38,312 bases of DNA from Emcibacter sp. (lineage in GTDB: Bacteria; Pseudomonadota; Alphaproteobacteria; Sphingomonadales; Emcibacteraceae), in NCBI GenBank assembly GCA_021774785.1, contig JAJFIQ010000007.1:1-38312 (forward strand), in the 5' to 3' direction. Of this stretch, positions 7,606 to 16,325 are shown piece after piece. A model generated the notes under the pieces. The model saw only the letters and a program-made list of their open reading frames with translations. It made no database searches and had not been told where the DNA came from. Numbering within the stretch: position 1 is the stretch's first letter; each line of letters starts with the position of its first letter. The translations under genes and the position numbers were made by a program.

Positions 7606-8331
7606 ATGTTTAATATACGTCGCCTCTTCGTTGTTCTGATGCCACTTGTCATAAGCGCCGGGCTTGCTGCCTGTTCTGGTGGTGGTTCCGGTGGAGACGG
7701 GCGTTCAGCAGGGGAGCGTGATGATGACATGGCCATGGGCGACCCAAATGCGCCGGTGGTGATGGTTGAATATGCTTCACTAACCTGCCCGCATTGCGCC
7801 GATTTTCACGAGGAAATTTTCCCGGAACTAAAAGAAAAATACATCGACACCGGCAAAATGCGGTTTGTCTTTCGCCAGTTCCCCACCTCACCTGTGCCTT
7901 ATGCCGTAGGCGGCGAGGCTGTGGCGCGCTGCGCCGGGCCGGATAAATATTTTGACCTGCTGGATGTTCTTTATGAAAAGCAGCGTTACTGGGTGACCTC
8001 GAATAACCCGCGCCAGGCGCTTATGGAAATAGCGGCAACAGCGGGGATCAGTCAGGATGCTTTTGATGCGTGCGTCAGTGATGAAGCCAACATCAAACGC
8101 ATTCAGGAAGTAAGCAAAATCGCTCAGGATGATTTTAAAATTACCGGCACGCCATCATTTGTCATTAATGGCAAACTGCGACCCCGGGTGCGCACATTGG
8201 AAAGTTTTGTGGAAATCATTGATCCTATTTTGGGGATCAAGCCTGAACCAAAACCTGAGCCAGCGCCTGAAACTGAGCCCGAAACTGAGCCCGAAACTGA
8301 GGCTGGTTCTAGCGAAAACGAGGAACACTAG
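7606..8331 (+). CDS. DsbA-like thiol oxidoreductase lipoprotein, copy 2
   Basis: This 241-residue paralogue of the preceding gene has the same layout. A signal segment is followed by a good lipobox (GLAAC, Cys at residue 23), then a Gly/Ser linker, CPHC at residues 61-64, a cis-Pro loop (ITGTPSFVING), and an acidic Pro/Glu-rich tail (about residues 212-241). The ribosome binding site GGGAG precedes the ATG. The product is predicted to be an inner-membrane lipoprotein facing the periplasm that oxidises or isomerises disulfides. It overlaps the ribosome-binding region of smc: GAGGA at 8319-8323 lies inside this gene. This copy probably represents the ancestral gene because it keeps its own 3' end. 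Confidence 0.88.
   Translation: MFNIRRLFVVLMPLVISAGLAACSGGGSGGDGRSAGERDDDMAMGDPNAPVVMVEYASLTCPHCADFHEEIFPELKEKYIDTGKMRFVFRQFPTSPVPYAVGGEAVARCAGPDKYFDLLDVLYEKQRYWVTSNNPRQALMEIAATAGISQDAFDACVSDEANIKRIQEVSKIAQDDFKITGTPSFVINGKLRPRVRTLESFVEIIDPILGIKPEPKPEPAPETEPETEPETEAGSSENEEH
8269..8301 (+). repeat. 12-bp tandem repeat encoding Glu-Thr-Glu-Pro
   Basis: GAAACTGAGCCC occurs at 8269-8280 and 8281-8292, with nine bases of a third copy to 8301. It encodes an ETEP unit in the acidic tail of the second DsbA-like protein. In-frame slippage would change the tail length without breaking the gene. Confidence 0.85.
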
Positions 8332-8335
8332 GTAC

Positions 8336-11300
8336 GTGCAATTCACTGCGCTCAAACTGGCGGGCTTCAAGTCCTTCATCGACCCGGCGGAGTTTCGTAT
8401 CGAGCCGGGGCTGACCGGTGTGGTTGGCCCCAATGGTTGTGGTAAATCCAACATTTTGGAGGCCTTGCGCTGGGTGATGGGGGCCAATTCGGCCAAGGCC
8501 ATGCGCGCCGGGGCTATGGACGAGGTGATCTTTTCCGGCTCAGCCAGCCGTCCGGCACGCAATCATGCCGAAGTTGTACTGATCGTTGATAATGCTGACC
8601 GCACCGCACCATCGCGCTTTAATGATAATGATATTCTGGAGGTTTCGCGCCGCATCTCCCGTGGTGCCGGTTCAACCTATCGCATTAATGGGGCCGAGGT
8701 ACGGGCGCGTGATGTGCAATTATTATTTGCAGACGCTTCGACGGGTGCCAATTCTCCGGCGCTGGTGCGTCAGGGGCAAATTTCCGAACTGATCTCTGCC
8801 AAGCCGCAAAACCGCCGCCGGGTACTGGAAGAGGCTGCGGGCATTTCCGGCCTGCACAACCGCCGCCATGAAGCCGAGCTGCGCTTGCGGGCAGCAGAAA
8901 ACAACCTTTCCCGGCTGGATGATGTCTTTGGCGAGATCGAAGCCCAGCACGCCCAGTTAAAACGTCAGGTACGAGCCGCCACGCGCTATCGCAATCTTTC
9001 GGCGCAAATCCGTGCCCTGGAAGCCTTTAGTGCACATTTGCGCTGGAGCGAAGCCAAGGCACAGGTTGAAACGCTAGAAGAAGAATTGCGCGCCACTACC
9101 AGCATGACAGGTAAGTTGACCGCTGCTGCTGCTGCTGCCCGCACAACCGCTGAGCAAAGCACCCAGGGGCTGGATGACCTGCGCCAGGAAGAAGCCGTTG
9201 CCGCCGCCTTGCTAGCCCGCACAACTGCCGCCGTAGAGGCCATTGAACGCGATGCCAGTGAAGCACAAACCCGAATAGAGCAATTGCAGACACGCCTAGA
9301 AGAACTGGGCCGTGATCGTGAACATGAGGAAACCGTGATTGAGGATGGCCAGACCGCCATCACCCGCCTTGAGGGCGAGGCGCGCTCCTTGCAAAGCGCG
9401 GGCATAGATGAAGATGCGGTTGAGAAGCTAACGGATCGGCGCGATGAAACGGCTAAGGCACGGGCCAAAGCCGAAACAGAATTGTCGCAAATTCAGGCAC
9501 GCCATGCTGAACATATTGCTGATCGCCGCGCCGCAGAACAAAGTTGCGCCCATAGCGATGCCCAACTTGTTCGTGCAGAAGAAGAAGTATCGCGCGCGCA
9601 AACAACCCTTGAAAACATCAAACAGAACGACAGCGCTTTATCCCGCTATAAAGAAGCTAAAGAGGCCGTTCAGGCAGCTGAAGATGTATTGGTTGCAAAA
9701 CGAAATGCTCTGGCTGGTTTTGAAACGAAACGTCATGATGCCGAAGAAGCCGAGCGTCATAGCCGCGAACGCTTTGATGATGCCCGCCGTGAGCAAGCCG
9801 CCTTGCAAGCCGAAGCCGATGGTCTGGCCAAGGCGTTATCCGGGCAGGAAGCGGGCGACTGGCCAGAAATCTCGGATCAGATTAATGTGCGCTCAGGCTA
9901 TGAGCGCGCCGTTGCCGTCGCCTTTGGTGATGATTTGCAAGCCTCGGACGATAAGGGCGCACCAGTACACTGGCATGGTGCATCAGAAATTAATGCCGCT
10001 TTGCCAGATGGCACGAAACCACTTGCAGATTTTGTAAAAGCGCCTGATGTGCTGGCCGCCCGGCTTTCGCAAACTGGTTTGGTAGATGCCAGCAAAGGTG
10101 CTGGCTTGGCTAATGCACTAAAACCCGGTCAGCGCCTTGTCAGTCTGGAAGGTCATTTATGGCGCTGGGATGGATTACGTGTCAGTGCCGAAGCCCCGGC
10201 CCCGGCAGCGCAGCGCCTTGAACAACGAGGCCGCCTCGCCGCCCTCACACCGCTATGTGAAAGCGCACAGGAAGAGACACAAACCACCCGCGCCACATGG
10301 CTGCAAGCCAAAGAGAAGGTTAGTGAGACACGGGAGGCAGAAAAAACAGCACGTAAAAAACTGCCCGGGGCTGAAGCTGAATTAAGAAGAGTATCTGAGC
10401 AATTTGCTACGCTGGACCGTCAGCAAAGCGCCGAAGCGGCGCGTGCACAGGCGCAGGAAGAAGCACTGGTGCGCTGGCAGGGTGTGTTTGGCGAAGCTGA
10501 GGCCAGCGCCAAGGCAGCGCACGCAGCATTGGCGGCCTTGCCGGATATTGATAATGAAGCGGGCGAGCGGGCCATTGCCCGTGCCGAAGATAATGCGGTT
10601 GCTGCGCGTGCGGATGCCGCCGATGCGGATGGTGCCTTGCGGGCGCTGGTTCGTGAAGCCGAAGCACGGTCATTGCGACTAAACGCCATTGAGGCAGAAC
10701 TGGATCAATGGCGAAACCGCACCAAAAATGCTGTAGCGCGCAGTGAAGCACTTGCTGTGCGAGAAACAACCAGTTCCGAAGACCTGACCCGTGCCCGTTC
10801 TGCACCTGATGAAATCAGTGCACGCCGGGAAGAAGCTTTTGCCGCTTCTGAAGCAACCGAGAAACGGCGCACAGCCGCAGCTGATGCGTTGGCCGAGGCA
10901 GAAAGCAAACGTCGCGCTGCCGAAACCCACGCCCGTGAGGCTGAGGCCGAGGCAGCTAAATTACGCGAATCCCGTGCTGGCGGTGAAGCCCGCCTTCAGG
11001 GTGCGCAGGAACGCCTTGGCGAAATTGTGGAGCGCATTGGCGAAACCTTGCATTGCGCACCCGAAGCTCTGGCGGCGCAGGGGGAGGCCTTGAACCAGAC
11101 CCCGGATGATGCACATGGGGCTGAACAAAAGCTGGATACATTGCGCCGACATCGTGATGGTATAGGGCCTGTGAATTTACGCGCCGGCGAAGAAGCCGAA
11201 GAAGCCGAAGAACGTTTGCAGGCCATGGGGACTGACCGTGATGACCTAGTGGCGGCCATTAACAAGCTTAGACAGGGCATAGGCAGTTTAAACGCCGAAG

Positions 11301-11788
11301 GGCGTACACGTCTGCTGGCCGCCTTTGACGAAATCAATGCTCATTTTCAATCGCTGTTTCTGACGCTGTTTGGCGGGGGGCAGGCCGAACTGCGCCTGAC
11401 CGAATCAGATGATCCGCTGGATGCCGGTCTTGAGATTTACGCCAGCCCGCCAGGTAAAAAGCTGGATACCATGTCGCTGCTTTCAGGTGGTGAACAATCC
11501 CTGACCGCCGTAGCGCTTATTTTTGCAGTATTTTTATCAAACCCTGCCCCGGTTTGTGTGCTTGATGAAGTTGAGGCACCACTGGATGATGCCAATGTGG
11601 ACAGGTTTTGTATCATGCTGGACGAAATGCGCCGCCGTACCAACACCCGCTTTGTGGTCATAACCCATAATGCCGTCACCATGTCCCGTGTTGACCGTCT
11701 CTATGGCGTGACCATGGCTGAACGCGGTATTTCGCAACTGGTCTCGGTAGATTTACAGCGGGCTGAAACCCTGGCCGCTGCACAATAA
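8336..11788 (+). CDS. smc: Chromosome segregation protein SMC
   Basis: SMC is the ATPase core of bacterial condensin, which compacts and segregates the chromosome with ScpA/ScpB. The 1150-residue protein has the Walker A GPNGCGKS at residues 31-38. A long Ala/Glu/Arg coiled coil follows, then a hinge near residues 500-620 (SGYERAVAVAFGDDLQA). A second coiled coil precedes the C-terminal head, with signature LLSGGEQSLTAVAL and Walker B PVCVLDEVEAPLDD. I placed the start at GTG 8336, where MQFTALKLAGFKSFIDP begins as in the family. The frame is open back to 8129, but that part overlaps dsbA in another frame. It lies 4 bp after the dsbA-like gene, so translation is probably coupled. Confidence 0.95.
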   Translation: MQFTALKLAGFKSFIDPAEFRIEPGLTGVVGPNGCGKSNILEALRWVMGANSAKAMRAGAMDEVIFSGSASRPARNHAEVVLIVDNADRTAPSRFNDNDILEVSRRISRGAGSTYRINGAEVRARDVQLLFADASTGANSPALVRQGQISELISAKPQNRRRVLEEAAGISGLHNRRHEAELRLRAAENNLSRLDDVFGEIEAQHAQLKRQVRAATRYRNLSAQIRALEAFSAHLRWSEAKAQVETLEEELRATTSMTGKLTAAAAAARTTAEQSTQGLDDLRQEEAVAAALLARTTAAVEAIERDASEAQTRIEQLQTRLEELGRDREHEETVIEDGQTAITRLEGEARSLQSAGIDEDAVEKLTDRRDETAKARAKAETELSQIQARHAEHIADRRAAEQSCAHSDAQLVRAEEEVSRAQTTLENIKQNDSALSRYKEAKEAVQAAEDVLVAKRNALAGFETKRHDAEEAERHSRERFDDARREQAALQAEADGLAKALSGQEAGDWPEISDQINVRSGYERAVAVAFGDDLQASDDKGAPVHWHGASEINAALPDGTKPLADFVKAPDVLAARLSQTGLVDASKGAGLANALKPGQRLVSLEGHLWRWDGLRVSAEAPAPAAQRLEQRGRLAALTPLCESAQEETQTTRATWLQAKEKVSETREAEKTARKKLPGAEAELRRVSEQFATLDRQQSAEAARAQAQEEALVRWQGVFGEAEASAKAAHAALAALPDIDNEAGERAIARAEDNAVAARADAADADGALRALVREAEARSLRLNAIEAELDQWRNRTKNAVARSEALAVRETTSSEDLTRARSAPDEISARREEAFAASEATEKRRTAAADALAEAESKRRAAETHAREAEAEAAKLRESRAGGEARLQGAQERLGEIVERIGETLHCAPEALAAQGEALNQTPDDAHGAEQKLDTLRRHRDGIGPVNLRAGEEAEEAEERLQAMGTDRDDLVAAINKLRQGIGSLNAEGRTRLLAAFDEINAHFQSLFLTLFGGGQAELRLTESDDPLDAGLEIYASPPGKKLDTMSLLSGGEQSLTAVALIFAVFLSNPAPVCVLDEVEAPLDDANVDRFCIMLDEMRRRTNTRFVVITHNAVTMSRVDRLYGVTMAERGISQLVSVDLQRAETLAAAQ

Positions 11789-11841
11789 TATTTTTATAAT
11801 TTATATGTTTAGTTTCAATAGATTAAGTGTAACGCTTTGCC

Positions 11842-11870
11842 TTGACTTGGGTTTGTCTCACAGATAGATT
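11842..11870 (+). promoter_or_regulatory. Candidate sigma-70 promoter of the F0 operon
   Basis: TTGACT (11842-11847) and TAGATT (11865-11870) are separated by 17 bp. They match the -35 box at 5 of 6 positions and the -10 box at 4 of 6. The site lies about 50 bp before atpI, in the 130-bp gap after smc. Confidence 0.5.
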
Positions 11871-11918
11871 GCGCCGCGATCCCGGGCGATTTCCTCGCAC
11901 TGAGAGGGCTTGAATTTA

Positions 11919-12254
11919 ATGACCGATAAAGACCAACTACCCAAGGCCTCTGCCGAACTTGAAAGTCTTGGCAAACGGCTTGATGCTGAGCTTAGAGCGG
12001 CAAAAATTGAAGAAGAAATACGGCGCACGGCAACACAGGCGCTTGGCGGTGGGTTTAGAATTGCAGTTGAGATGCTCGCAGCACTGGTCGTCGGCACCGG
12101 TTTGGGTTATATGGCCGACCAAATGCTTGGTACCTTGCCGTGGTTTATGGTGGCAGGCATTTTTTTAGGCTTTGCAGCCGGGGTAAAAAACATGATCCGT
12201 TCCGCCGAGCGTATGCACGCAAAGCGGGATGGTGAGGATGAAAAAACGGGTTAA
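11919..12254 (+). CDS. atpI: ATP synthase accessory protein AtpI
   Basis: AtpI is a small membrane protein that assists assembly of the c-ring. The 111-residue product has a charged N-terminal half (about 1-45) and two membrane segments: FRIAVEMLAALVVGTGLGYM and a second from WFMVAGIFLGFAAGV. A basic/acidic C-terminus follows. This is the usual layout of AtpI/AtpQ family proteins at the head of alphaproteobacterial F0 operons. The ATG at 11919 is preceded by GAGAGG. A TTG nine bases earlier is in frame but sits too close to that site. atpB follows after 44 bp. Confidence 0.85.
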   Translation: MTDKDQLPKASAELESLGKRLDAELRAAKIEEEIRRTATQALGGGFRIAVEMLAALVVGTGLGYMADQMLGTLPWFMVAGIFLGFAAGVKNMIRSAERMHAKRDGEDEKTG

Positions 12255-12298
12255 TCGCGGCCACTTACGGTGGCGCGTTATGTGAGGGAAATGAGCTA

Positions 12299-13045
12299 GT
12301 GGATCCGCTTCACCAGTTTAATATTGAGCGTTATGGGGAGTTTCATCTTTTCGGGATGGATCTGTCTTTTACCAACTCTTCCTTTTTCGCGCTTTTGGCG
12401 GTGGCACTTGTTGTCGCATTTCTCGCCTTTGGATCGCGCAAACGTGCGCTTGTGCCGGGCCGTATGCAGTCACTGGCTGAACTTTTCTACGAGTTTGTCG
12501 CGCAAATGGTGCGCTCGACCATGGGGCAGGAAGGTTTTCGTTTTTTCCCGCTGATTTTCTCGCTTTTTGCTTTTGTGCTGACCACCAATCTTTTGGGCAT
12601 GTTCCCTTACTTTTTTACGGTCACCAGCCATATTGCCGTGACCGGCGCGCTGGCACTAATGGTCATTAGCGTTGTTCTCATTTACGGGTTTTCCCGGCAC
12701 GGGTTGAAATTTTTTAAATTGTTTGCCCCTTCCGGCCTGCCTTTACCGCTTTATTTTGTTATTGTGCCGATCGAGATTATCTCATTTTTGGCCCGCCCGT
12801 TCAGCCTCTCCATTCGACTTTTCGCCAACATGATGGCTGGTCACGCTTTGATGAAAGTGTTTGCCAGTTTCATTGTCATGCTCGGCGGTGCCGGTGCGTT
12901 CAGTGTTTTGGCTATCTTGCCTTTCCTGACCAATACTGCCGTGGTCGGGCTGGAGTTTCTCATTGCCTTTTTACAAGCCTATGTGTTTGCCTTGTTGTCG
13001 TGCATCTATCTTAGCGACGTATCGGGCGAACATATCGGTCACTAA
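12299..13045 (+). CDS. atpB: F0F1 ATP synthase subunit a
   Basis: Subunit a forms the proton half-channels against the c-ring. The 248-residue protein is strongly hydrophobic. It carries the essential arginine in the conserved fourth-helix segment FSLSIRLFANMMAGHALMKV and a final helix around AFLQAYVFALLSCIYLSD. The start is GTG at 12299 with GAGGGA at 12284-12289. An ATG at 12291 hits a stop after two codons. It is the second gene of the F0 operon, and atpE follows 36 bp later. Confidence 0.95.
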   Translation: MDPLHQFNIERYGEFHLFGMDLSFTNSSFFALLAVALVVAFLAFGSRKRALVPGRMQSLAELFYEFVAQMVRSTMGQEGFRFFPLIFSLFAFVLTTNLLGMFPYFFTVTSHIAVTGALALMVISVVLIYGFSRHGLKFFKLFAPSGLPLPLYFVIVPIEIISFLARPFSLSIRLFANMMAGHALMKVFASFIVMLGGAGAFSVLAILPFLTNTAVVGLEFLIAFLQAYVFALLSCIYLSDVSGEHIGH

Positions 13046-13081
13046 CTATTTGGATTAACTGGTTATTTTTGGAGAAAAATT

Positions 13082-13309
13082 ATGGAACCAGAAGCAGCAA
13101 AACTTATCGGTGCCGGCCTTGCCTGTATCGCTTTAGCCGGGGCCGGTATTGGTATCGGCACCATTTTTGGCGCATATTTGCAAGGTGCCTTGCGTAACCC
13201 TTCGGCCGCAGCCGGACAGTTTACCAATCTGCTTATTGGCTTTGCCCTGGCAGAATTCACCGGCCTTCTGGGCTTTGTGATGGGTATGCTTCTTCTGTTC
13301 GTATTTTAG
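13082..13309 (+). CDS. atpE: F0F1 ATP synthase subunit c
   Basis: Subunit c is the 75-residue hairpin that forms the rotor ring. Helix 1 holds the glycine-rich packing motif AGAGIGIGTIFGAYL. The polar loop is RNPSA. Helix 2 carries the ion-binding carboxylate, Glu58, in FALAEFTGLLGFVM. Nothing in the neighbouring helix suggests the polar ligands of Na+-binding rings, so the coupling ion is most likely H+. A clear GGAGA precedes the ATG. Confidence 0.97.
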   Translation: MEPEAAKLIGAGLACIALAGAGIGIGTIFGAYLQGALRNPSAAAGQFTNLLIGFALAEFTGLLGFVMGMLLLFVF

Positions 13310-13334
13310 GGCTTTTCCCTATTAAACGCATCGG

Positions 13335-13925
13335 ATGATGATGATGATTGTGTTTTTCGACACCAGCCAAGCGGCAGGTCACGCTACAGAAACTGTCGTT
13401 GAGGCTGCTGAACATACCAGTTCAGGTATGCCGCAACTTGATTTCTCCACATTCCCCAGTCAGATTTTCTGGCTGGCGATTGCCTTTGGGTTTTTGTATC
13501 TGGCGCTTGACCGATTTTTGATCCCGCGTATTGGCGGGGCCATTGAAGAGCGCAAGGATCGCATTGCCGATGATCTGGACATGGCTGCCCGTAAAAAGGC
13601 CGAGGCCGATGAGGCCGTCATCGCTTATGAGAAAAACCTTGCCGAGGCGCGTGCCAAAGCCAGTGTGATCGCGGCGGAAAATCGCGCAGTACTGGATGCA
13701 CAACTGGCCGAGGAAAGTACCGCTCAGGAAGCTGAACTGGACAAGGCTGCTGCCAAGGCAGACGCAAAAATTGCCAAGGCCAGGTCAGAAGCTATGCACC
13801 ATGTTGAAGAGATCGCCCTTGAGGTCGCTGGGGAACTTGTTGCCAAGCTGGGCAATATCACGCCAGATCCTAAAAAACTACAAAACGCACTTGAGCTGGC
13901 CCGCACACAAAGTGAGGCATCATGA
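13335..13925 (+). CDS. atpF2: F0F1 ATP synthase subunit b'
   Basis: This is one of the two peripheral-stalk b subunits of alphaproteobacteria and photosynthetic bacteria. The 196-residue protein has a short N-terminal extension, a membrane helix FPSQIFWLAIAFGFLYLALD (about 40-60), and then a long charged Ala/Glu/Lys coiled coil that would reach up to F1. The b' form is recognised by its position directly after atpE and by the FSTFPSQIFWL lead-in. The first codons are four ATGs in a row at 13335, so the exact start is uncertain. It overlaps the next gene by 4 bp (ATGA). Confidence 0.92.
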   Translation: MMMMIVFFDTSQAAGHATETVVEAAEHTSSGMPQLDFSTFPSQIFWLAIAFGFLYLALDRFLIPRIGGAIEERKDRIADDLDMAARKKAEADEAVIAYEKNLAEARAKASVIAAENRAVLDAQLAEESTAQEAELDKAAAKADAKIAKARSEAMHHVEEIALEVAGELVAKLGNITPDPKKLQNALELARTQSEAS

Positions 13926-14473
13926 GTTTGATTAGCATTATTTTGCTTGAAACTGCCGAGCACGGTGCCGCCGCGCCCGGTGTTTTTGACCTTTCCGATC
14001 CCCGCCTTTGGGTGTTTTTCTCACTGGCCGCTCTGGTGGCTGTTGTGGTGTGGAAAAAGGTTCCGGCGCTAGCAACCAAAGCTCTGGATGAACGGGCCGA
14101 GCTTATCCGTAAGGAACTGGATGATGCCCGCCGCTTGCGTGAGGAAGCCCAGGAATTGCTGGCCTCTTATGAACGTCGGCAGCGTGAAGCCGAAAAAGAA
14201 GCTGAAGAGATTATTGCCCAGGCCAAAAAAGAAGCCGAGCTGTTTGCCCGTGACGCTCGTGAAAACTTGCAGGACGTACTAACACGCCGGGCCGAAGCGG
14301 CGACCCGCAAAATTGCCCAGGCCGAAACCCGTGCCGCCGCTGATGTGCGCGAACATGCTGCCGCGCTTGCCAGCGCCACTGCCGAGATTGCTCTGGCGCA
14401 ATCACTGACCAAAACTGCACAAGGCAAGCTGGTTAGCGACAGTATTGAGGAATTGGGTAAAAGTCTGCAATAG
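13922..14473 (+). CDS. atpF: F0F1 ATP synthase subunit b
   Basis: This is the second peripheral-stalk subunit, 183 residues. A membrane helix (LWVFFSLAALVAVVVWKKV, about residues 29-47) is followed by a continuous Ala/Glu/Arg coiled coil, including LREEAQELLASYERRQREAE. It pairs with b' in a heterodimer. The start ATG overlaps the b' stop. The F0 operon ends here; the F1 genes must be elsewhere, which is normal for this class. Near the stop an imperfect stem (AATA, GCC / GGC, TATT at 14469-14487) lies against the convergent small gene and might act as a weak terminator. Confidence 0.93.
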   Translation: MSLISIILLETAEHGAAAPGVFDLSDPRLWVFFSLAALVAVVVWKKVPALATKALDERAELIRKELDDARRLREEAQELLASYERRQREAEKEAEEIIAQAKKEAELFARDARENLQDVLTRRAEAATRKIAQAETRAAADVREHAAALASATAEIALAQSLTKTAQGKLVSDSIEELGKSLQ

Positions 14474-14482
14474 GCCTGATGG

Positions 14483-14758
14483 CTATTTAGGCTTTCTTGT
14501 TTTGGCAAAAAACCGTCTTATGTGCTTTCCCGTATTAGGGTAGCGAGCAAGAACGCTGCCCATGGTTTTTTGTGCCCGCTTTGAATTGCGCACCAGAACA
14601 ACTACACCGCTGGCGGTAACGATGCCGCCAACAGGCAAGGGAAAGGGTATTAGGGGAATACCAACAGCAATAAGCGCCACACCGCCCGCAATCCGGGCTT
14701 TTCGCTTTAACGCTTCACTGCGCGTCTCATTCTCGGTATTGAGAGGTTCAAAATCCAT
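14483..14758 (-). CDS. Small membrane protein, unknown function
   Basis: This is a 91-residue protein with a charged N-terminus (MDFEPLNTENETRSEALKRK), a hydrophobic Gly/Ile/Pro-rich stretch at about residues 25-58 (GGVALIAVGIPLIPFPLPVG then GIVTASGVVVLV), and a basic C-terminus ending KTRKPK. The central part could form two short helices or a re-entrant hairpin. I do not recognise the family firmly; it resembles small PGPGW-like membrane proteins only in general style. It converges with atpF, 9 bp away. The coherent membrane pattern supports a real gene. Confidence 0.6.
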   Translation of the reverse strand: MDFEPLNTENETRSEALKRKARIAGGVALIAVGIPLIPFPLPVGGIVTASGVVVLVRNSKRAQKTMGSVLARYPNTGKHIRRFFAKTRKPK

Positions 14759-14828
14759 TTTTTTATCCTCTCCCCAGCACGTACTATTTAGGAAACCTTT
14801 GCCGATAATGCAAGCTAGGGCCCTGCCC

Positions 14829-15452
14829 CTACCGCCAATAAGAAATCAGATGATCAACCGTGGGCCGTGGCCGTTCTTTTATCAGCTCGTTTGCAGTACC
14901 AAGGTGAACAAACCCGGCCACTCGTTCATCCTTATCCAGACCAAACCCGGCGGCAATACGTTCGTCAAATGCCATCCATCCGCTCAGCCAGTTTCCCGCC
15001 CAACCGGCAGCGTTAGCAGCCAGTAAAAGATTATAACACAAGGCCCCGGCGGACAATTCCTGTTCCCATACCGGGGTTTTATGCGCAAGTTCTGGACTGG
15101 AAATCACGGCTACAATAACAGGCGCACAACTAAACCTGCGGCGTTCACGGGCTAAATTATCTGCACTGGCGTCCGAATGCAGCTCATGATGTCGTTTTGC
15201 AAACAGCTGGCCAGCCCGCTCCCGGGCTGCGCCTGTAAAGACAACAAATCGCCATGGAGCAAGACGCCTATGGTCCGGTATCCGGGCAGCAATACGGAGC
15301 AGCTCGGCCAGTTCATCCTTGCTCGGACCAGGCTCATGCAATGCCGGTGCCGGACAGGACCGGCGGTTGCCAAGGAATGCCAAAACCTCATCACTGGATC
15401 TGGCTGCGGCCAGCATGGCACTGGATGAGGGGGCAGCAGGATATAAGGCCAT
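14829..15452 (-). CDS. Nitroreductase family protein (YdjA-like)
   Basis: This is a 207-residue FMN-dependent nitroreductase-fold protein. It has the N-terminal FLGNRRSCPAPAL, which resembles the Arg/Ser FMN-phosphate contact of the family. It also has RIPDHRRLAPWRFVVFTG, and WEQELSAGALCYNLLLAANA leading to GWAGNWLSGW, typical of the shorter YdjA-type members. The physiological substrate cannot be read from sequence. It is transcribed divergently from a TetR-family gene with 110 bp between likely starts, so that regulator may control it. Confidence 0.85.
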   Translation of the reverse strand: MALYPAAPSSSAMLAAARSSDEVLAFLGNRRSCPAPALHEPGPSKDELAELLRIAARIPDHRRLAPWRFVVFTGAARERAGQLFAKRHHELHSDASADNLARERRRFSCAPVIVAVISSPELAHKTPVWEQELSAGALCYNLLLAANAAGWAGNWLSGWMAFDERIAAGFGLDKDERVAGFVHLGTANELIKERPRPTVDHLISYWR

Positions 15453-15495
15453 GGGAATTCCTTCAGGCTAAACTTTGACGCCATAGGCATATAGG

Positions 15496-15505
15496 CCTTA
15501 TAAGG
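15496..15505. promoter_or_regulatory. Palindrome between nitroreductase and tetR genes
   Basis: CCTTATAAGG is a perfect 10-bp palindrome in the middle of the divergent promoter region. TetR proteins commonly bind such sites and control both themselves and the divergent gene. A palindrome this short can occur by chance. Confidence 0.3.
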
Positions 15506-15562
15506 TAAAGCAGAAGGGGCCGACTTTGCCAACAGGTGAGGCGTCGAGGGAAAATTGTTGAT

Positions 15563-16207
15563 ATGAGTAGTACTGACCTGGCACCAGAGTGTTGTTGTGC
15601 TACGCCGGCAGAGCGGCGGCGCGAAAAAATGCGCGACACCATTATTGCCGCAGCTCAGAATATCTTTACCAAAGATGGCGAAGCCGGACTTTCCATGCGG
15701 CGCCTGGCCGAGGCCATCGATTATTCTCCAGCGGCGCTCTACAAATATTTTTCCTCCAAGGACGACCTGTTTGAAGCTGTACGGGAACAGTTTTTTGAAA
15801 ACCTTCTTAAGCGTATGAACGAGGCATTGCAGGGTTCTGGCACCACACGGGAGCTGTTTGAAGCCTGTGGGAAGTCCTATATTGAAACCGCACTGGAAGA
15901 ACCCAGCACCTATGTCATGGCTTTTGCCGACATTGGGGCTGATACGCACCCCGCAGAGGGCACATTTGGCTATGCCGCCGCAGAACAACTGGAGCGCATG
16001 ATAGAGCAAGGCATTGCCGAAGGCCTTATCCGCGAAGTTGATCTGGCGTTGGCGGGCAAGGCGGTCTGGGCCGCAGTACACGGGCTGGCTACACTTCTCA
16101 TCCAGATCCCGAATATGCCCGGCGGCGTAACCCAGGAAAATGAGCATACCCGCGAAGATATGATCCGTTTTCATACGGATTTTATCTGGCGTGGCATGGC
16201 GGCTTAG
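15563..16207 (+). CDS. TetR/AcrR-family transcriptional regulator
   Basis: The 214-residue protein has the TetR DNA-binding domain at about residues 20-70: RDTIIAAAQNIFTKDGEAGL, SMRRLAEAIDYSPAALYKYF, then SSKDDLFEAV. A variable alpha-helical ligand domain follows, like that of TetR_C_33/WHG-type members. The ATG at 15563 has GAGGGA at 15546-15551; an in-frame GTG at 15536 is less likely. The N-terminus contains three consecutive cysteines (PECCCATP, residues 9-11 or so), unusual for the family. It is divergent from a nitroreductase gene, suggesting control by a redox-active or electrophilic compound. Confidence 0.85.
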   Translation: MSSTDLAPECCCATPAERRREKMRDTIIAAAQNIFTKDGEAGLSMRRLAEAIDYSPAALYKYFSSKDDLFEAVREQFFENLLKRMNEALQGSGTTRELFEACGKSYIETALEEPSTYVMAFADIGADTHPAEGTFGYAAAEQLERMIEQGIAEGLIREVDLALAGKAVWAAVHGLATLLIQIPNMPGGVTQENEHTREDMIRFHTDFIWRGMAA

Positions 16208-16325
16208 AAAACTTTTAACCCACAAGCTAGGGATAGCTGCACCAGGCTACTAAATGGACATACGAAGTTCATCGTAATCAAGTTGAAACCCTATTATTGA
16301 TGCAGTGGTCTACATTGTTGTTTCA

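Noticed and set aside
8129-8335. N-terminal extension of the smc frame by 69 residues
   Set aside because: It overlaps the dsbA-like gene in another frame, is a shadow of its Pro/Glu repeats, and SMC proteins start at the residue encoded by GTG 8336.
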